Assembly (NCBI RefSeq): GCF_036884655.1
Contig: NC_088356.1
Coordinates: forward strand, 11,514,001 to 11,578,000
Direction of reading: 5' to 3'
DNA from: Musa acuminata AAA Group
Lineage: Eukaryota > Streptophyta > Magnoliopsida > Zingiberales > Musaceae
Length of the DNA: 64,000 nucleotides
The notes under the pieces are model-generated. The model did no database searches and was not told the origin of the DNA. It saw only the letters and a list, made by a program, of their open reading frames with translations. Positions 53,316-64,000 of this stretch are shown piece by piece. The position numbers were made by a program, and so were the translations under genes. Within the stretch, counting starts at the first letter, position 1. Each line of letters begins with the position of its first letter.

Positions 53316-56300
53316 TTATTTCTCATTTAAAGGTTTTATAAAAATATCAGCTAATTGATATTTTGTATCAATAAATTCTAAAGATATATCATGATTATTA
53401 ATATGATCTCTAATAAAATGATGCATAATATTAATATGTTTAGTTCTAGAGTGTTGAATTAAATTTTTTATTAGATTAGTGTTATCACATTTTATATGTA
53501 TATTTTTCAAGTGAATTCCATAATCTTATAATATATTTTTCATCCATATGACTTGTGCAAAATATCCACCTGTTGTTATATACTCAACTTTGGTTGTAGA
53601 TAATACAACCGAGTTTTGTTTCTTGGAAGACCAAGAGACAAGTGCATGACCTAAGAGTTGACATGTTCCATATATGTTTTTTCTATGTATTTGATAACCA
53701 GCAAAATCAGCATTGACATAAGCAATCAATTCAAGATTTTTAGTTTTCGGATATCATAATCTTAGATTAAGAATTTCTTTTAGGTATCTAAAATTTTTTT
53801 TAACAACTTTTAAGTGAGACTACTTGGGATTTGACTAAAATCTAGCACATAATCTTACACTAAACATAATATCGGGTCTAGTTGCTGTGAGATATAATAA
53901 ACTACCTATCATACCCCTATAAGTCTTTTGATTAAAACCTTCTCCATTAATATCCATATCTAATTTTGTAGAAGTGCTCCTTGGTGTATTTATAGCCTTA
54001 GCACTATCCATATTAAATCATTTTAATAGATCTAATGCATACTTAGTTTGACTAACAAAAGTTTCATCATTAAGCTGTTTAATTTGTAAATCTAGAAAAA
54101 ATGTTAATTCCCTTATTGAACTCATTTTGAATTTATGGCTCATACTATTGGCAAAAGATTCACATAAAGACTTAATTGAAGATCCAAAAATAATATAATC
54201 AACATAAATTTGAACAATAAGAAAATTATTTTTAAAATATTTAATAAATAATATAGTATCGACCTTACCTTTCATGAAATTATTCTTAATTAGAAAGAAA
54301 CTAAATCTCTCATACCAAGCCCTTAGGGCTTGTTTCAAATAATAGAAAGCCTTAGGGCAAGGAGAATCCTTATGGCTTCAAGTCTAGTCATAGGAACGAA
54401 TGTTTCTTTATAATCGATACATTCTTCATAGTTAAAACTTTTGGCCACTAATCTAACCTTGTTTCTAACCATGATACCAAGTTCGTCTTACTTGTTTCTA
54501 AAGATCCATTTAGTAGCAATTACTAAATTGTTACTAGGTCTAGGAACAAGCTTCTATACCTCATTTTTCTTAAATTAATTTAATTTCTCATGCATTGCAA
54601 AAACCTATGAATCATCTTTCAGGACTTCGTCAAATATATTTTGGTTCAATTTGAGACAAGAAGGCTGCATTATCATAAAAATTCTTAAATGAAGAGCGAG
54701 TTTGAACACCTTTTAATGTACCTCCAATGATTAGCTCCTTAGGATGAGCATGTATCTACATCCAATCTTTAGGTAAGGATTCTTTGGAAGAAGATGCATC
54801 CAAGTTGCTTGGGAGAGGAGAGTTTTTATTCAAATTTAAAATATCAAAATTAAGATCACCATCAAAATCATTTTTCTTAAATTCGGAAAGCTTATCAAAC
54901 ACTACATGAATAGATTTCTCTATAACCAAAGTTCTTTTATTAAAGACATGAAAAGCTTTAGATGTAGAGGAATAACCAAGAAAAATGCTTTCATTGGATT
55001 TTGCATCAAATTTTTCCAAGGCATCTTTTTCATTTAAAATAAAATATTTACAACTGAAAACTTTAAAAAACAAAATATTGGGTCTTTTGTTGTTCTAAAA
55101 TTTATAGGGAGTTTTGGAAAGTAATGGTCTTATAAGAACCATGTTCATGACATAGCATATCGTGTTAACAACTTCACCCTAAAAATACTTGGGTAGGCTA
55201 TGCACATTAAGCATGGTTCTTGTCATTTCTTGTAAACTCCTATTTTTTCTCTCAACAACTCCATTTTGATGAGGGTTTCTTGGAGTGTAGAAGTTATGGT
55301 TATACCTATTTGAATCATAAAAGTTTTTAAAATCATGGTTTTAAAATTCACCACCATGATCACTTTGAATAGAGGCAATCATAAAGCCCTTTTTATTTTA
55401 TATTAATTTATAAATTTTTAAAAAATATTTAAATCAATCACTTTTATGTACCAAGAAGTATGTACAAGTGTATCTATTATAATCATCAATAATTACAAAG
55501 ACATATTTACTATCTCTGTATCAATTGGTTCAAATAAATCCATATAAATCAATTGCAGTGGTCTAGAGATGCTTATTTGATTCTTTGATTTGAAACTACT
55601 TTTTATTTATTTTCCTAATTGACATGCATCAGTCTTTGAAAACTTGATGCTAGACATTCCTTTTATAAGTTTTCCAATTAAAATTTGAGAGATTAATTTC
55701 ATGCTAGCATGACCTAATCTCTTATGCCAAAGTCATGCATAATTGTTTAAAGCCAAAAAACATGTTTCATCATAAAAATCATCAATATCAATAGTACACA
55801 TATTATTATTTTTTAAGGCAATCATAGATCTATTTTTATGTGGTATTTCAATGATACAAGCATTAGATTAAAATTTGATAATATATTCTTTATCATACAA
55901 TTGACTAATGCTTAGTAGATTATGTTTTAAATCATATACTAATAATATATCTTCAATTAAAGGATTTTATTTGTTACCTATATTTTCTTTGCCAATAATT
56001 TTTTTTTTTTTGTTATCTCCGAAGGTGACAAATCATTCTCTAGTTGAAATTTGAGAGATTAGTTTCATGCTAGCATGACCTAATCTCCTATGCCAAAGTT
56101 ATGCATCATTGTCTAAAGCTGAAAAATATGTTTCATCGTAAAAATTATCAATATCAATAGTATACGTATTATTATTTTTTAAGGCAATCATAGGTATATT
56201 TTTGTGTGGTATTTCAATGATATAAGCATTAGATTCAAATTTGATAATATATCATTTATCACACAATTGACTAATTCTTAGTAGATTATATTTTAAACCA

Positions 56301-56390
56301 TTTACTAACAACACATCTTCAATTAAAAGGTTTGATTTTTTACCTATATTTCCTTTGCCAATAAATTTTTTTTGTTGTTGTCTTAGAAGG
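53316..56390 (-). pseudogene. Copia pol remnants: GAG-pre-integrase, integrase, RT, RNase H
   Basis: Minus-strand pieces in the right order. WHRRLGHASMKLIS (twice, about 56080 and 55720; a local duplication), integrase C-terminus with SIFLGYSSTSKAFHVFNKR (55073-54756), RT with YVDYIIFGSS in place of the canonical YVDD (54338-54018), RNase H with SSKKQNSVVLSTTKVEYI (53729-53526) and the tail KYQLADIFIKPL (53510-53316). Many stops and frameshifts lie between them, so no product is expected. Confidence 0.85.
55675..56390. repeat. Local tandem duplication of about 350 bp within the pol remnant
   Basis: 55675-56025 and 56037-56390 match closely (TTGAGAGATTAATTTCATGC; GGCAATCATAGATCTATTTTT and so on), each carrying the GAG-pre-integrase motif on the minus strand. 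Confidence 0.85.
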
Positions 56391-56473
56391 TGACAAATCA
56401 TTCGTTTTGGCTAGTGGGCTTAGAGAAGTACGTTGGATCTCTGATCATATGCCTTAAGCATCCACTATCAAGA

Positions 56474-57835
56474 TGCTAGTCATAAGTGCCCAGTAAGCCA
56501 ATCACGTGAGTGATGACATGTGTGACTTGACAAGCAGTCGTTTTGCTTTATATTTTGGCATTTATCACTTTATATTGACTATTGCATATATGCATGTATA
56601 TATTGTGATGTCCTTAGATCTGTGCAATGAGAATTGGATCGTAATGAGATCACGATAATGAGACTGATTCGCCTTTAAACACAGATCCTAAATAATCCCG
56701 GTCATAGGTTACTCGAGAGGGACATCGAGATAACCGGACAAACTAATGTGCTATATACCCATCCATATGATGGATGCAGCTGGTCTTAAAGCTGCTCTTG
56801 TGGGGACACTAGGGATATAGTACAGGTGCTCATTGGAGAATGAGTTCACTAATTGATCCGCTTACAAAATGTTAGATGGTTGATGATACCTTATTGTCAT
56901 ATAGCGATTCCGTAGTCCTAGTGGTATATCTGGTCCTTAGACTTGAGATACTAAGGATGTCTTGTATAAGTGTTTCATTCTTTGATACCAGACTTATAGG
57001 TTTGGATGTCCCAGATTTAATACAGTTGGTCATCGGGAGTGGTAGTCAATCTTTTGAAGGCTATTGAGTATCGATAGAGGATCATCCACTCTTGGTAACA
57101 TAAGAGCAATATTCCATGTGTTCTTGCTTAGACAAATCTCTGGCTAAGGTCATTCGAATTGAGATAGAAAGAGTTCTCCGGGAGAATCCGATTAGAGCAA
57201 GACTCGAGTAGAAACCGTAAGGGTTTGACATCACCATGCCCGGTATACGGTCTTTGGGATATTAGATGGATGAGGGACTATAGGTACATGGTAATTGAGG
57301 ATATATAGGTCCAATGGATTGGATTCCCCTGTATCATTTGGGGACTGCGGCGTAGTGGCCTAGTACGTTCGTAGTTGATGAGTCAAGTGAATTATTATGA
57401 AGATAATAATTCATTGAGCCAGAAGGAGTTATGACAGGTATGACTCACGGCCAACTCGATATTGGGCCTAGAGGGTCACACACATATGGTAGGCATTGCG
57501 ATGAGTAGAGGTTCAGATATGAGATATCCGCTAGAGCCCATATCTTATTGGATATCCAATAAGCCCCTGAATTATTGGATCCCATGAACGAGATCCAATA
57601 AAAGCCCATGAGAGATTATTGGATAGATATCCACTAATCTAAGAGGCTTGGGTAGTTGGATGAAGATCCAATACCCAATATGGGAGGATCCATTAGAGTT
57701 AAGTTGATAGTGGACCTCTATAAATAGGAGGGATTCAGTGGTTTATAGGCTAGAACTTTTGCTTGCCTCTCCTATTCTCCTCCCCCTCTCCACCTCAGAG
57801 TAGGCCTGGAGTTTTGAGGAGCGTCGTCGCAACCA
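56474..57835 (+). repeat. Complete LTR of another retrotransposon family
   Basis: 1362 bp from TGCTAGTCATAAGTGCCC to GTCGTCGCAACCA (TG...CA ends), with TATAAATA at 57719-57726. No coding is recognised. It is directly followed by a second copy of the same LTR. Confidence 0.75.
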
Positions 57836-58630
57836 TGCTACTAGTCATAGGTGCCCAACAAGCCAATCACGTGAGTGATGGCACGTGTGACTTGATACAG
57901 AATCTTTTTACTTATTATATTTTGGCGTATATCACTTTATAACTATTGCATATATGCATATATATTGTGATGTCCTTGGATTTGTGCAATGGGAATCAAA
58001 TCATGATGAGATCACGATAATAAGATCGATTCACCTTTAAACACATATCCTAAATAATCCCGGTCATAGGTTACTCGAGAGAGACATCGTGATAACCGGA
58101 CAGACTGGTGTGCTGTATACCCATCCATATGATGGATGCAGTTGGTCTCATAGCTGCTCGTGTAGGGACACTAGGGATACAGTACAGGTGCTCATTGGAG
58201 AATGAGTTCACTGATTGATCCGCTTACGGAATGCTGGATGGTTGATGATGCCTTATTGTCAGACAGCGATTCCGTAGTCCTAGTGGTGTATTTGGTCCTT
58301 AGACTTGAGACACCAAGGATGTCCTGTATGAGTGCTCCACTCTTTGATACCAGACTTATAGGTTTGGCTGTCCCAGATCTAGTACAGTTGGTCATTGGGA
58401 GTGGTAGTCGACCTTACGAGGGCTATTGAGTGTCGATAGAGGATTATCCACTCTCGGCGTCATGAGAGGAATATCCCATGTGTTCTTGCTCAGACAAATC
58501 CCTGGCCAGGGTCATTCGGGTTGAGAGAGAAAGAGTTCTCCGGGAGAATCCGATTAGAGCGAGACTCGAGTAGAAACCGTATGGGTCTGACAGCACCATG
58601 CTCGATATACGGTCTCTGGGATATTAGAGG
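57836..58630 (+). repeat. Second, 3'-truncated copy of the same LTR
   Basis: Starts TGCTACTAGTCATAGGTGCCC immediately after the first LTR and follows it for about 800 bp, diverging at GGATATTAGA near 58628. The interior of the element is absent between them. Confidence 0.78.
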
Positions 58631-59294
58631 GACAGTAACATATAATTAAAAAAAAAAAAAGATTTCAACTCATTACTTCAAGTCAAACATGATTTCATTT
58701 AATCAAAATCGAATAACTTCAAGACCAATAAATCATCATGTATAATAATCATATGATACAAACTTTTCAAAATATTTATCATGATAAGGCATATAAGCCA
58801 AAAAAATTATTAAACATAAAGTATATTCATCTATGATAGTTTTATTGGGCATAAGACATTTTCAAACAAAATCATTTTGTTATTTATTGTAGTCATGCAT
58901 TTTTCTTTTTAGGTGAATCTATCTAGTTTGCGTACAAAAGTAGTGCATCATTTTTAAAAGCAACTTTCATCACGGTAAAAATTGATAATCCATAAATCGT
59001 AAAAGATCATCATGGAAATCATCAAAATCAATAAACTATAAATTACCCAAAACTCATCATCATCATGCATAGTTTCAAAAAATAAATTTATTAGGCATGA
59101 TATCATATTTCATAAGGCATTTTTAAACAAAATCATTTTGTTTATCATAAACATACAATTTTCATGATTATTTTCAAAATTACTAGAATGATAAGCATGA
59201 TTCCTAATTTTTTATTTTTATTATTAAATTATTAAACATATAATTTTCAAGAAAATTAATCCTAAACTAAATTAAAAATAACTCATGAAAATTA
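58631..59294. other. AT-rich interior of the minus-strand Sirevirus, downstream of gag
   Basis: No frames. Probably decayed gag-pol spacer of the minus-strand element. Confidence 0.45.
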
Positions 59295-60193
59295 TTATGT
59301 AATTTTGAAATAAATTAAGGGCATTTTTATTACTTTATCATCGAAAGCCGTTAAGGCGTAGTTTGTCATCTCACCTTTGTTGATTTTCTCCTCGTCTTCG
59401 GAGGAGCTCGATTCTTCCCAATTTGTTTTCTCCTCTTTTTGTTTCATTAACTTTTTAAATTTCTTTGCAAGTTCAAGTTCACTATCACTTGAGCTTATGC
59501 TCGAGTGGTCTTCATGTGTTCTATGTCCCAAATCCTTCCTGTTCTTTGGAAGGTGGTTCTCAAGCTCTTCATGAGCATGGCACGTCATTTCATAGGTCAT
59601 TAGAGGCCCAATAAGTTCTTCGAGAGGAAATGTTTTAAGGTCCTTGGCCTCTTGAATGGTCATAACTTTTGGATCCCAACTCTTTGGAAGGGATCTTAAA
59701 ATTTTAGTTACTAGTTCAAAGTTAGAAAAACCTTTACTAAGAGCTTTGAGTCCATTGATGACATCATGAAACGGGTATATATGTCTCCAATGGACTCACT
59801 TGGTTTCATCCGGAAAAGTTCATAAGAATGCACAAGAATGTTAATTTTGGACTCTTTCACTTGGCTAGTGGCTTCATGAGTGACCTCAAGAGTTCTCCAA
59901 ATATAAAAAACCGAATCACAAATCGAAACGCGATTAAATTCATTTTTGTCAAGTGTATAAAACAAGGCATTCATAGCCTTTGCGTTTAAAGCAAAAACCT
60001 TCTTCTTTGATTCATCCCATTCGCTCATCGGAAGAGAAGATTTTTGAAATTCATTTTCGACAATATTCCAAAGTTTAAAATCCATGGAAATAAGGAAGAT
60101 CCTCATACGAGTCTTTCAATATGTGTAATCCGACCCATTAAACATAGACAGACGTGTAATTGAGTGACCCTCTTGCATGCCAGAGTAAGCCAT
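59295..60193 (-). pseudogene. Sirevirus Gag remnant, minus strand
   Basis: Starts MAYSGMQEGHSITR at 60193 and follows the Gag of copies A and B (LNAKAMNALFYTLDKNEF; RMKPSESIGDIYTRFM). A TGA at 60118-60116 replaces the Trp of the YTYWK block, and a frameshift near 59712 separates the two halves (second half from MTIQEAKDLKTFPLEELIGPL). The zinc knuckle is not recognisable. Confidence 0.85.
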
Positions 60194-60245
60194 CTCTCTT
60201 GGGTATTAAACCAAATATGAGAGTGAGCCTTGCTCTAATACCAAT

Positions 60246-61835
60246 TGTTAGGATCGGAGCGGCACTAAGAGGGGGGGGGGGGGTGAATTAGTGCAGGGGA
60301 TTAAAACTCATAAGTTTGAAATCGATTTCGTAAATGTGTAGAGATTTCGATTCGATGAAGGATGACTTAGCTAAAATAGCTTGAGTAAAAGAAGTCAAGA
60401 GTAGGGAGAAGAAAACTGAACAGTTTGCTGCTAAGAAGATAAGCGGTTCAGAAAATTAAACACTCACACATTCAAGGAACACCATAATGTAAAGTGGTTT
60501 GGTCAAATGACTTACATCCACTTGCAAAGCCTTCTTCGATGAGGCTCCCAACTTCCACTAGCAAATCACTTTGAAGGGGAAGGACCAAATACCCCTCTTA
60601 CAACCTTTTTACAAGTGGTTCACACTCGTACAGATTTTTCAAAGAGAAAGAGGGAGGTGAACACTTAAGCTCTTGAAAATAAGACTTTGCTAAAGCTTTT
60701 TCTCAATTTTTAACTTCTCAAAAAGGTGTGTTCTCTATTGAGAATTGAGGGGTTTTTATAAGCCCCAAGAGGATTCAAATTTGGGCTCCAAATTTGAATT
60801 GCTTTTGGGTTTCTCGGTGTTGGCGGTGCCACCGCCTGTCAGTGTCTGACACTGATAGTGTACTGGCGGTGCCACCGCTAGACCTCCCGGGTTCTGGGCG
60901 GTGCCACTGCCTAGTCCGGCGGTGCCACCGCTTAGACTGTTCCAGCTTACTGGTTGGGCTCCAAACTTGGCCCAAACTAGTCCAAACTCGGGCCTAATTA
61001 GCCCTTAACTGGGTTATATGATTAACCCTTAATCCTAACCCAAATTATATGCAAACTATGAAATTAAGACATATCCCTAAGCAATTTTTTAACCGGCAAC
61101 TTCGAGTTTCCTTCCGGTGAGCTTTCCGGCGAACTTCCGTGGACTTCCGATACACCCTCGGATTTCTTCCAATTGACTCCTAGAATGCTCCCAGTCTTGT
61201 GGCAAGTTCAACGAGTCTTTGGCAAGTATCTGAATCTTCTCGGTGATCTCCACGAACCTCCGACGATCTTTCCGGCGGATTTCCGGAAACTTCGGCAAGA
61301 CCCCGATTCTTTCTCGGTTGGTTCTGGTAGCACTTCCGACGATTCTTCGAACTTTCGGCGGACTCTCGAACACCTATCGAACTTGACTCCAGTAAACTTG
61401 CTTTATGTCTTTAAGCTATCATAGTTAATCCTACATATGTAAAACATACTTCGATCTAGATAATTAATCCTAAGCATCTAATCAAGTTATCCGACATGTC
61501 ATTGGTCCCTCGACGCTTCGTCCGATTCTTCAGCGCATCGTCCTCTCTTGTGGCTTATTGCCCAATCGGCCAGTTGACTCCACTACTCTGATATCCTTGG
61601 CACAATCTCTGCTCTTCTTGGCCCAATGCCCAAATCCACGGCCTGAAACCTTTTGTCGATACGTCGACCGATCCACCGGCCCGACATCTAATCTTCTGAC
61701 ATGTTCCTCCGGCCCAACATGATTTTTCTGCTTTAATTGTCTCACCTTGATCGAAGCATCCTACGTTACTCAAAATGCAGATTAAAATATAAACACATAT
61801 TGATTGGTTTCATCATCAAAATCCGAGATTCAACA
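60246..61835 (-). repeat. 5' LTR of the minus-strand Sirevirus
   Basis: 1590 bp; on the plus strand it runs from TGTTAGGATC to GAGATTCAACA. A G-run at 60271-60283 is the complement of the C-rich tract near LTR ends in this family. GGCGGTGCCACCGCC near-palindromes at about 60818-60940 lie upstream (minus sense) of a TATA box (TATAAAA, about 60750-60756). Confidence 0.85.
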
Positions 61836-62245
61836 AATGTTATCTCCTAAACCTGTGAAAAGGAGAAAGTGTTGTAAGAGGGTAGTTGGTCTTCGCCTAT
61901 TGAAGAAAGACCGATAGTGGATGCCAATGGTCTTAACGGAGGAGGAATCGGGAGTGGATGTAGGTCACGATGACCGAACCATTATAAATCTAGTGTACTC
62001 TTTTCCTTTGTTGTTTACTTTTATTGCTTACTTAGCTACTTACTTCACTTTACATTTACTCTAAGTAAAGCTTAAATACTTTCCGATATGAGATTTATCA
62101 AAACGATTTTTCTACATTGAACAGGTTTTCAAATCGACATAATTTTTATGTAAGCACTAATTCACCCCCCCTCTTATTGTCGTATTGATCCTAAAAGTTG
62201 ATATCAGAGCTACGTTTTTCTTATTTGGTTTAACACACAAAAGAA

Positions 62246-63232
62246 ATGATTTTTATCGGATTTCAAGAGGGTCTTTCTATCATTCATCCTCCTATGTTCA
62301 ATGGGACGGACTATACTTATTGGAAAACTCATATGAGAGTTTTCTTGCTTTCTTTGAACTTTGATTTATGGAATATTATCGAATGTGGTTTTGAAAAGTC
62401 TTCTAATCCAATGAACGAATGGAATGATTTGGAGAAAAAAACTTTTTCTTTGAATGCTAAAGCGATGAACGCTTTGTTTTATACTCTAGATGAAAATAAA
62501 TTTAATCGGATTTCTATTTACGAAATTACGCATGATATTTGGCATATTCTTGAAATCACACATGAAGGCACTAGTAGAGTTAGAGATTCTAAGATAAATC
62601 TTTTGATGTATGATTTTAAGTTGTTTTATATGAAACAAAGTAAGACCATTGGAGACATGTACACCTGGTTTACAAATGTCGTCAATGGTCTAAAAGCACT
62701 TGGTAAAAGTTTTTCTAATTTTGAACTTATTAACAAGATATTAAGATTTCTTCTAAAGAGTTGGGATCCTAAAGTAACTGTAATTCAAGAAGCTAAGAAC
62801 TTGGACAACTTTTCGCTCGAAGAACTTATCGGGTCTTTGAACCTATGAAATGACATGTAATGCACATGAAGAACTTGAGAACAACCTTCCAAAGAACAGG
62901 AAGGATTTGATACTTCAAACAATAGAATACCACTTGAGTGATAACTCAAGTGATGATGATGATGACTTTGAACTCCTAACAAGAAATTTTAAAAAGTTCA
63001 TAAAATAAGAATCAAAGAATAAAAATGAACTTGAAAGGAATACAATCGACCGAGGCACTTCAAAAACGAATGTCCGTAAATTAAAAAAAAAGCTACAAAA
63101 GAAAAAGAAAGTATTCAAGGCGACATGGGACAAAACGAGTGCATCCGAAGACGAGGTTGCGAGCCATGCTTTGATGGCTTTCGATAACGAGGTAAGTGAC
63201 TCAACTAAAACTCCTTATTTTAAAATCACTTG
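62246..63232 (+). pseudogene. Sirevirus Gag remnant, plus strand
   Basis: An open frame of 200 codons (62246-62848) follows the family Gag (HPPMFNGTDYTYWKTHMRVF; LNAKAMNALFYTLDENKF; SWDPKVTVIQEAKNL). After EELIGSLN a frameshift shifts the continuation (YEMTCNAHEELENNLPKNRKD) to another frame, and a further stop and deletions remove the zinc knuckle. It is clearly more diverged from copies A and B than they are from each other. Confidence 0.85.
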
Positions 63233-63239
63233 ATGCATT

Positions 63240-64000
63240 TAATGAGTTATTTTTAAATTAATTTAGAAAAATTATATATAAATTATTAAAAAAAATATCA
63301 TAAAAATTACATGTTTTATGATAAAGGAACAAAATATTAGATTTAAATCTAATGCTTGTACACAATAAGATTAATTTTATGTATGTTTTAAGAAGCAATA
63401 ATGTGTATCTTTATGATTTCCATATTGCTTTTCGATTATAAATGATGATGCATGGCCTTTGTATGAAAGACTAGAGCATGTAATCAATCACAAAATTTGG
63501 AACCGAAAGAACTTGAGTTATTTTTAATCTTATAGAAATCTATCTACATTGCTTTCCTTGAATTTTTCGAAAAGTGATTTTGATGATGACTTCGGATTTC
63601 CTTTCGTATGATTCGCTTTAATAATGAGATTATATATCCAATCAAATCATTTATCAATATTTACGACTTGAGATGTATTTTATATGAAACATTTTTCTTG
63701 ATTCTCGTATGATTCACTATTTCAAGATAATATTCAACCAAATGAATAATGATTATTCTTTTGATTACAACTTGAAAGTTTTCTATAAATCAAGATTTTT
63801 CCTTTCACTAAAGAAGAGACTTGTCTAAACAAATTTTGATTCTTTCACTTAATACTTATGAATTGAAATTTATGTTATATGAATCAAGATTTTTCATTAA
63901 TTGTTCTCCTACTATTCTTCCTGGTATTTACCAAGGAAAAAATTATCCAAATAAACCAATGATATATCTCTAGACTTTTTAATGTTTATGACTCAAATTT
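63240..64000. other. AT-rich DNA at the right edge; nothing recognised
   Basis: Only short frames. Probably interior of the plus-strand Sirevirus, but no motif supports this. Confidence 0.4.

Larger units (their letters stand above)
51071..61835 (-). mobile_element. Decayed Sirevirus-type copia element on the minus strand
   Basis: Read on the minus strand, in order: 5' LTR (61835-60246), primer site (TTGGTATTAGAGC, 60245 downward), gag (60193-about 59290), inserted foreign LTRs (58630-56474), GAG-pre-integrase, integrase, RT and RNase H remnants (56390-53316), polypurine tract (52225-52211) and a 3' LTR (52210-about 51071). All genes are broken by stops and frameshifts. The two LTRs are only loosely alike (perhaps two thirds identical by eye), so the element is either old or a composite of two related ones. 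The outer 3' edge is approximate. Confidence 0.7.
61836..64000 (+). mobile_element. Sirevirus-type element on the plus strand, 5' LTR truncated, runs off the window
   Basis: 61836-62196 is the last part of an LTR (CTCCTAAACCTGTGAAAAGG ... CACCCCCCCTCTTATTG), followed by a degenerate primer site (GTTGATATCAGAGC) and gag at 62246. The 5' part of the LTR is missing: its place is taken by the outer edge of the minus-strand LTR. Beyond about 63240 only AT-rich DNA is seen. Confidence 0.8.

Noticed and set aside
56876..58429. Short frames of 63-75 codons recurring in the two LTRs at 56.9 and 58.2 kb
   Set aside because: Both lie in the same LTR sequence. Similarity is due to LTR duplication; stops and lack of domain argue against coding.

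Overview
The window is plant nuclear DNA dominated by LTR retrotransposons. GC-rich coding exons, spliced plant genes and the retrotransposon lineages (Sirevirus-type Ty1/copia, Tat-type Ty3/gypsy) point to a monocot. The LTR families look like those of banana relatives (Zingiberales/Musaceae), but that is an impression, not something shown here. Three host loci are visible. (i) Two pieces of copper amine oxidase (CuAO): a terminal exon at 2-157 and a broken middle exon at 23209-23788. (ii) A small 82-codon gene present twice, at 4713-4961 and 25802-26050. (iii) An apparently intact six-exon START-domain lipid-transfer gene at 46606-50197.

The left 45 kb is a segmental duplication. Copy A (2549-16114) and copy B (23788-36054) are direct repeats sharing non-coding flank, the small gene, a 5'-truncated Tat gypsy fragment and, nested in it at the same target site (ACTAT), a Sirevirus-like element. 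In A the rest of the Tat element follows (16115-23208): pol, a spliced antisense gene and the 3' LTR, whose outer edge lies directly against CuAO coding sequence in frame. The nesting order is therefore Sirevirus inside Tat inside a CuAO exon. Copy B is cut off inside the Sirevirus 3' LTR at about 36054 and joined to a third, shorter copy of the flank (C: 36052-36118 plus 43995-44846). Copy C is interrupted by a young, almost certainly full-length copia element (36119-43994) with an uninterrupted 1351-codon gag-pol ORF and a GTAGG target duplication.

The two Sirevirus copies lack almost all of pol. They carry gag, a second sense ORF resembling the 'putative plant transposon protein' domain, and a short RNase H tail, so they look like a non-autonomous family needing enzymes from a relative. 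Their LTRs carry a dense array of short near-palindromes just upstream of the TATA box, and the same layout recurs in the diverged LTRs at 51 kb and 60 kb.

The right end (about 51-64 kb) is a graveyard of older Sirevirus-type elements in both orientations: a decayed minus-strand element (51.1-61.8 kb) holding two abutting LTRs of another family (56474-58630), then a plus-strand element truncated at its LTR (from 61836). No bacterial-style operons, CRISPR arrays, rRNA or tRNA genes were seen.
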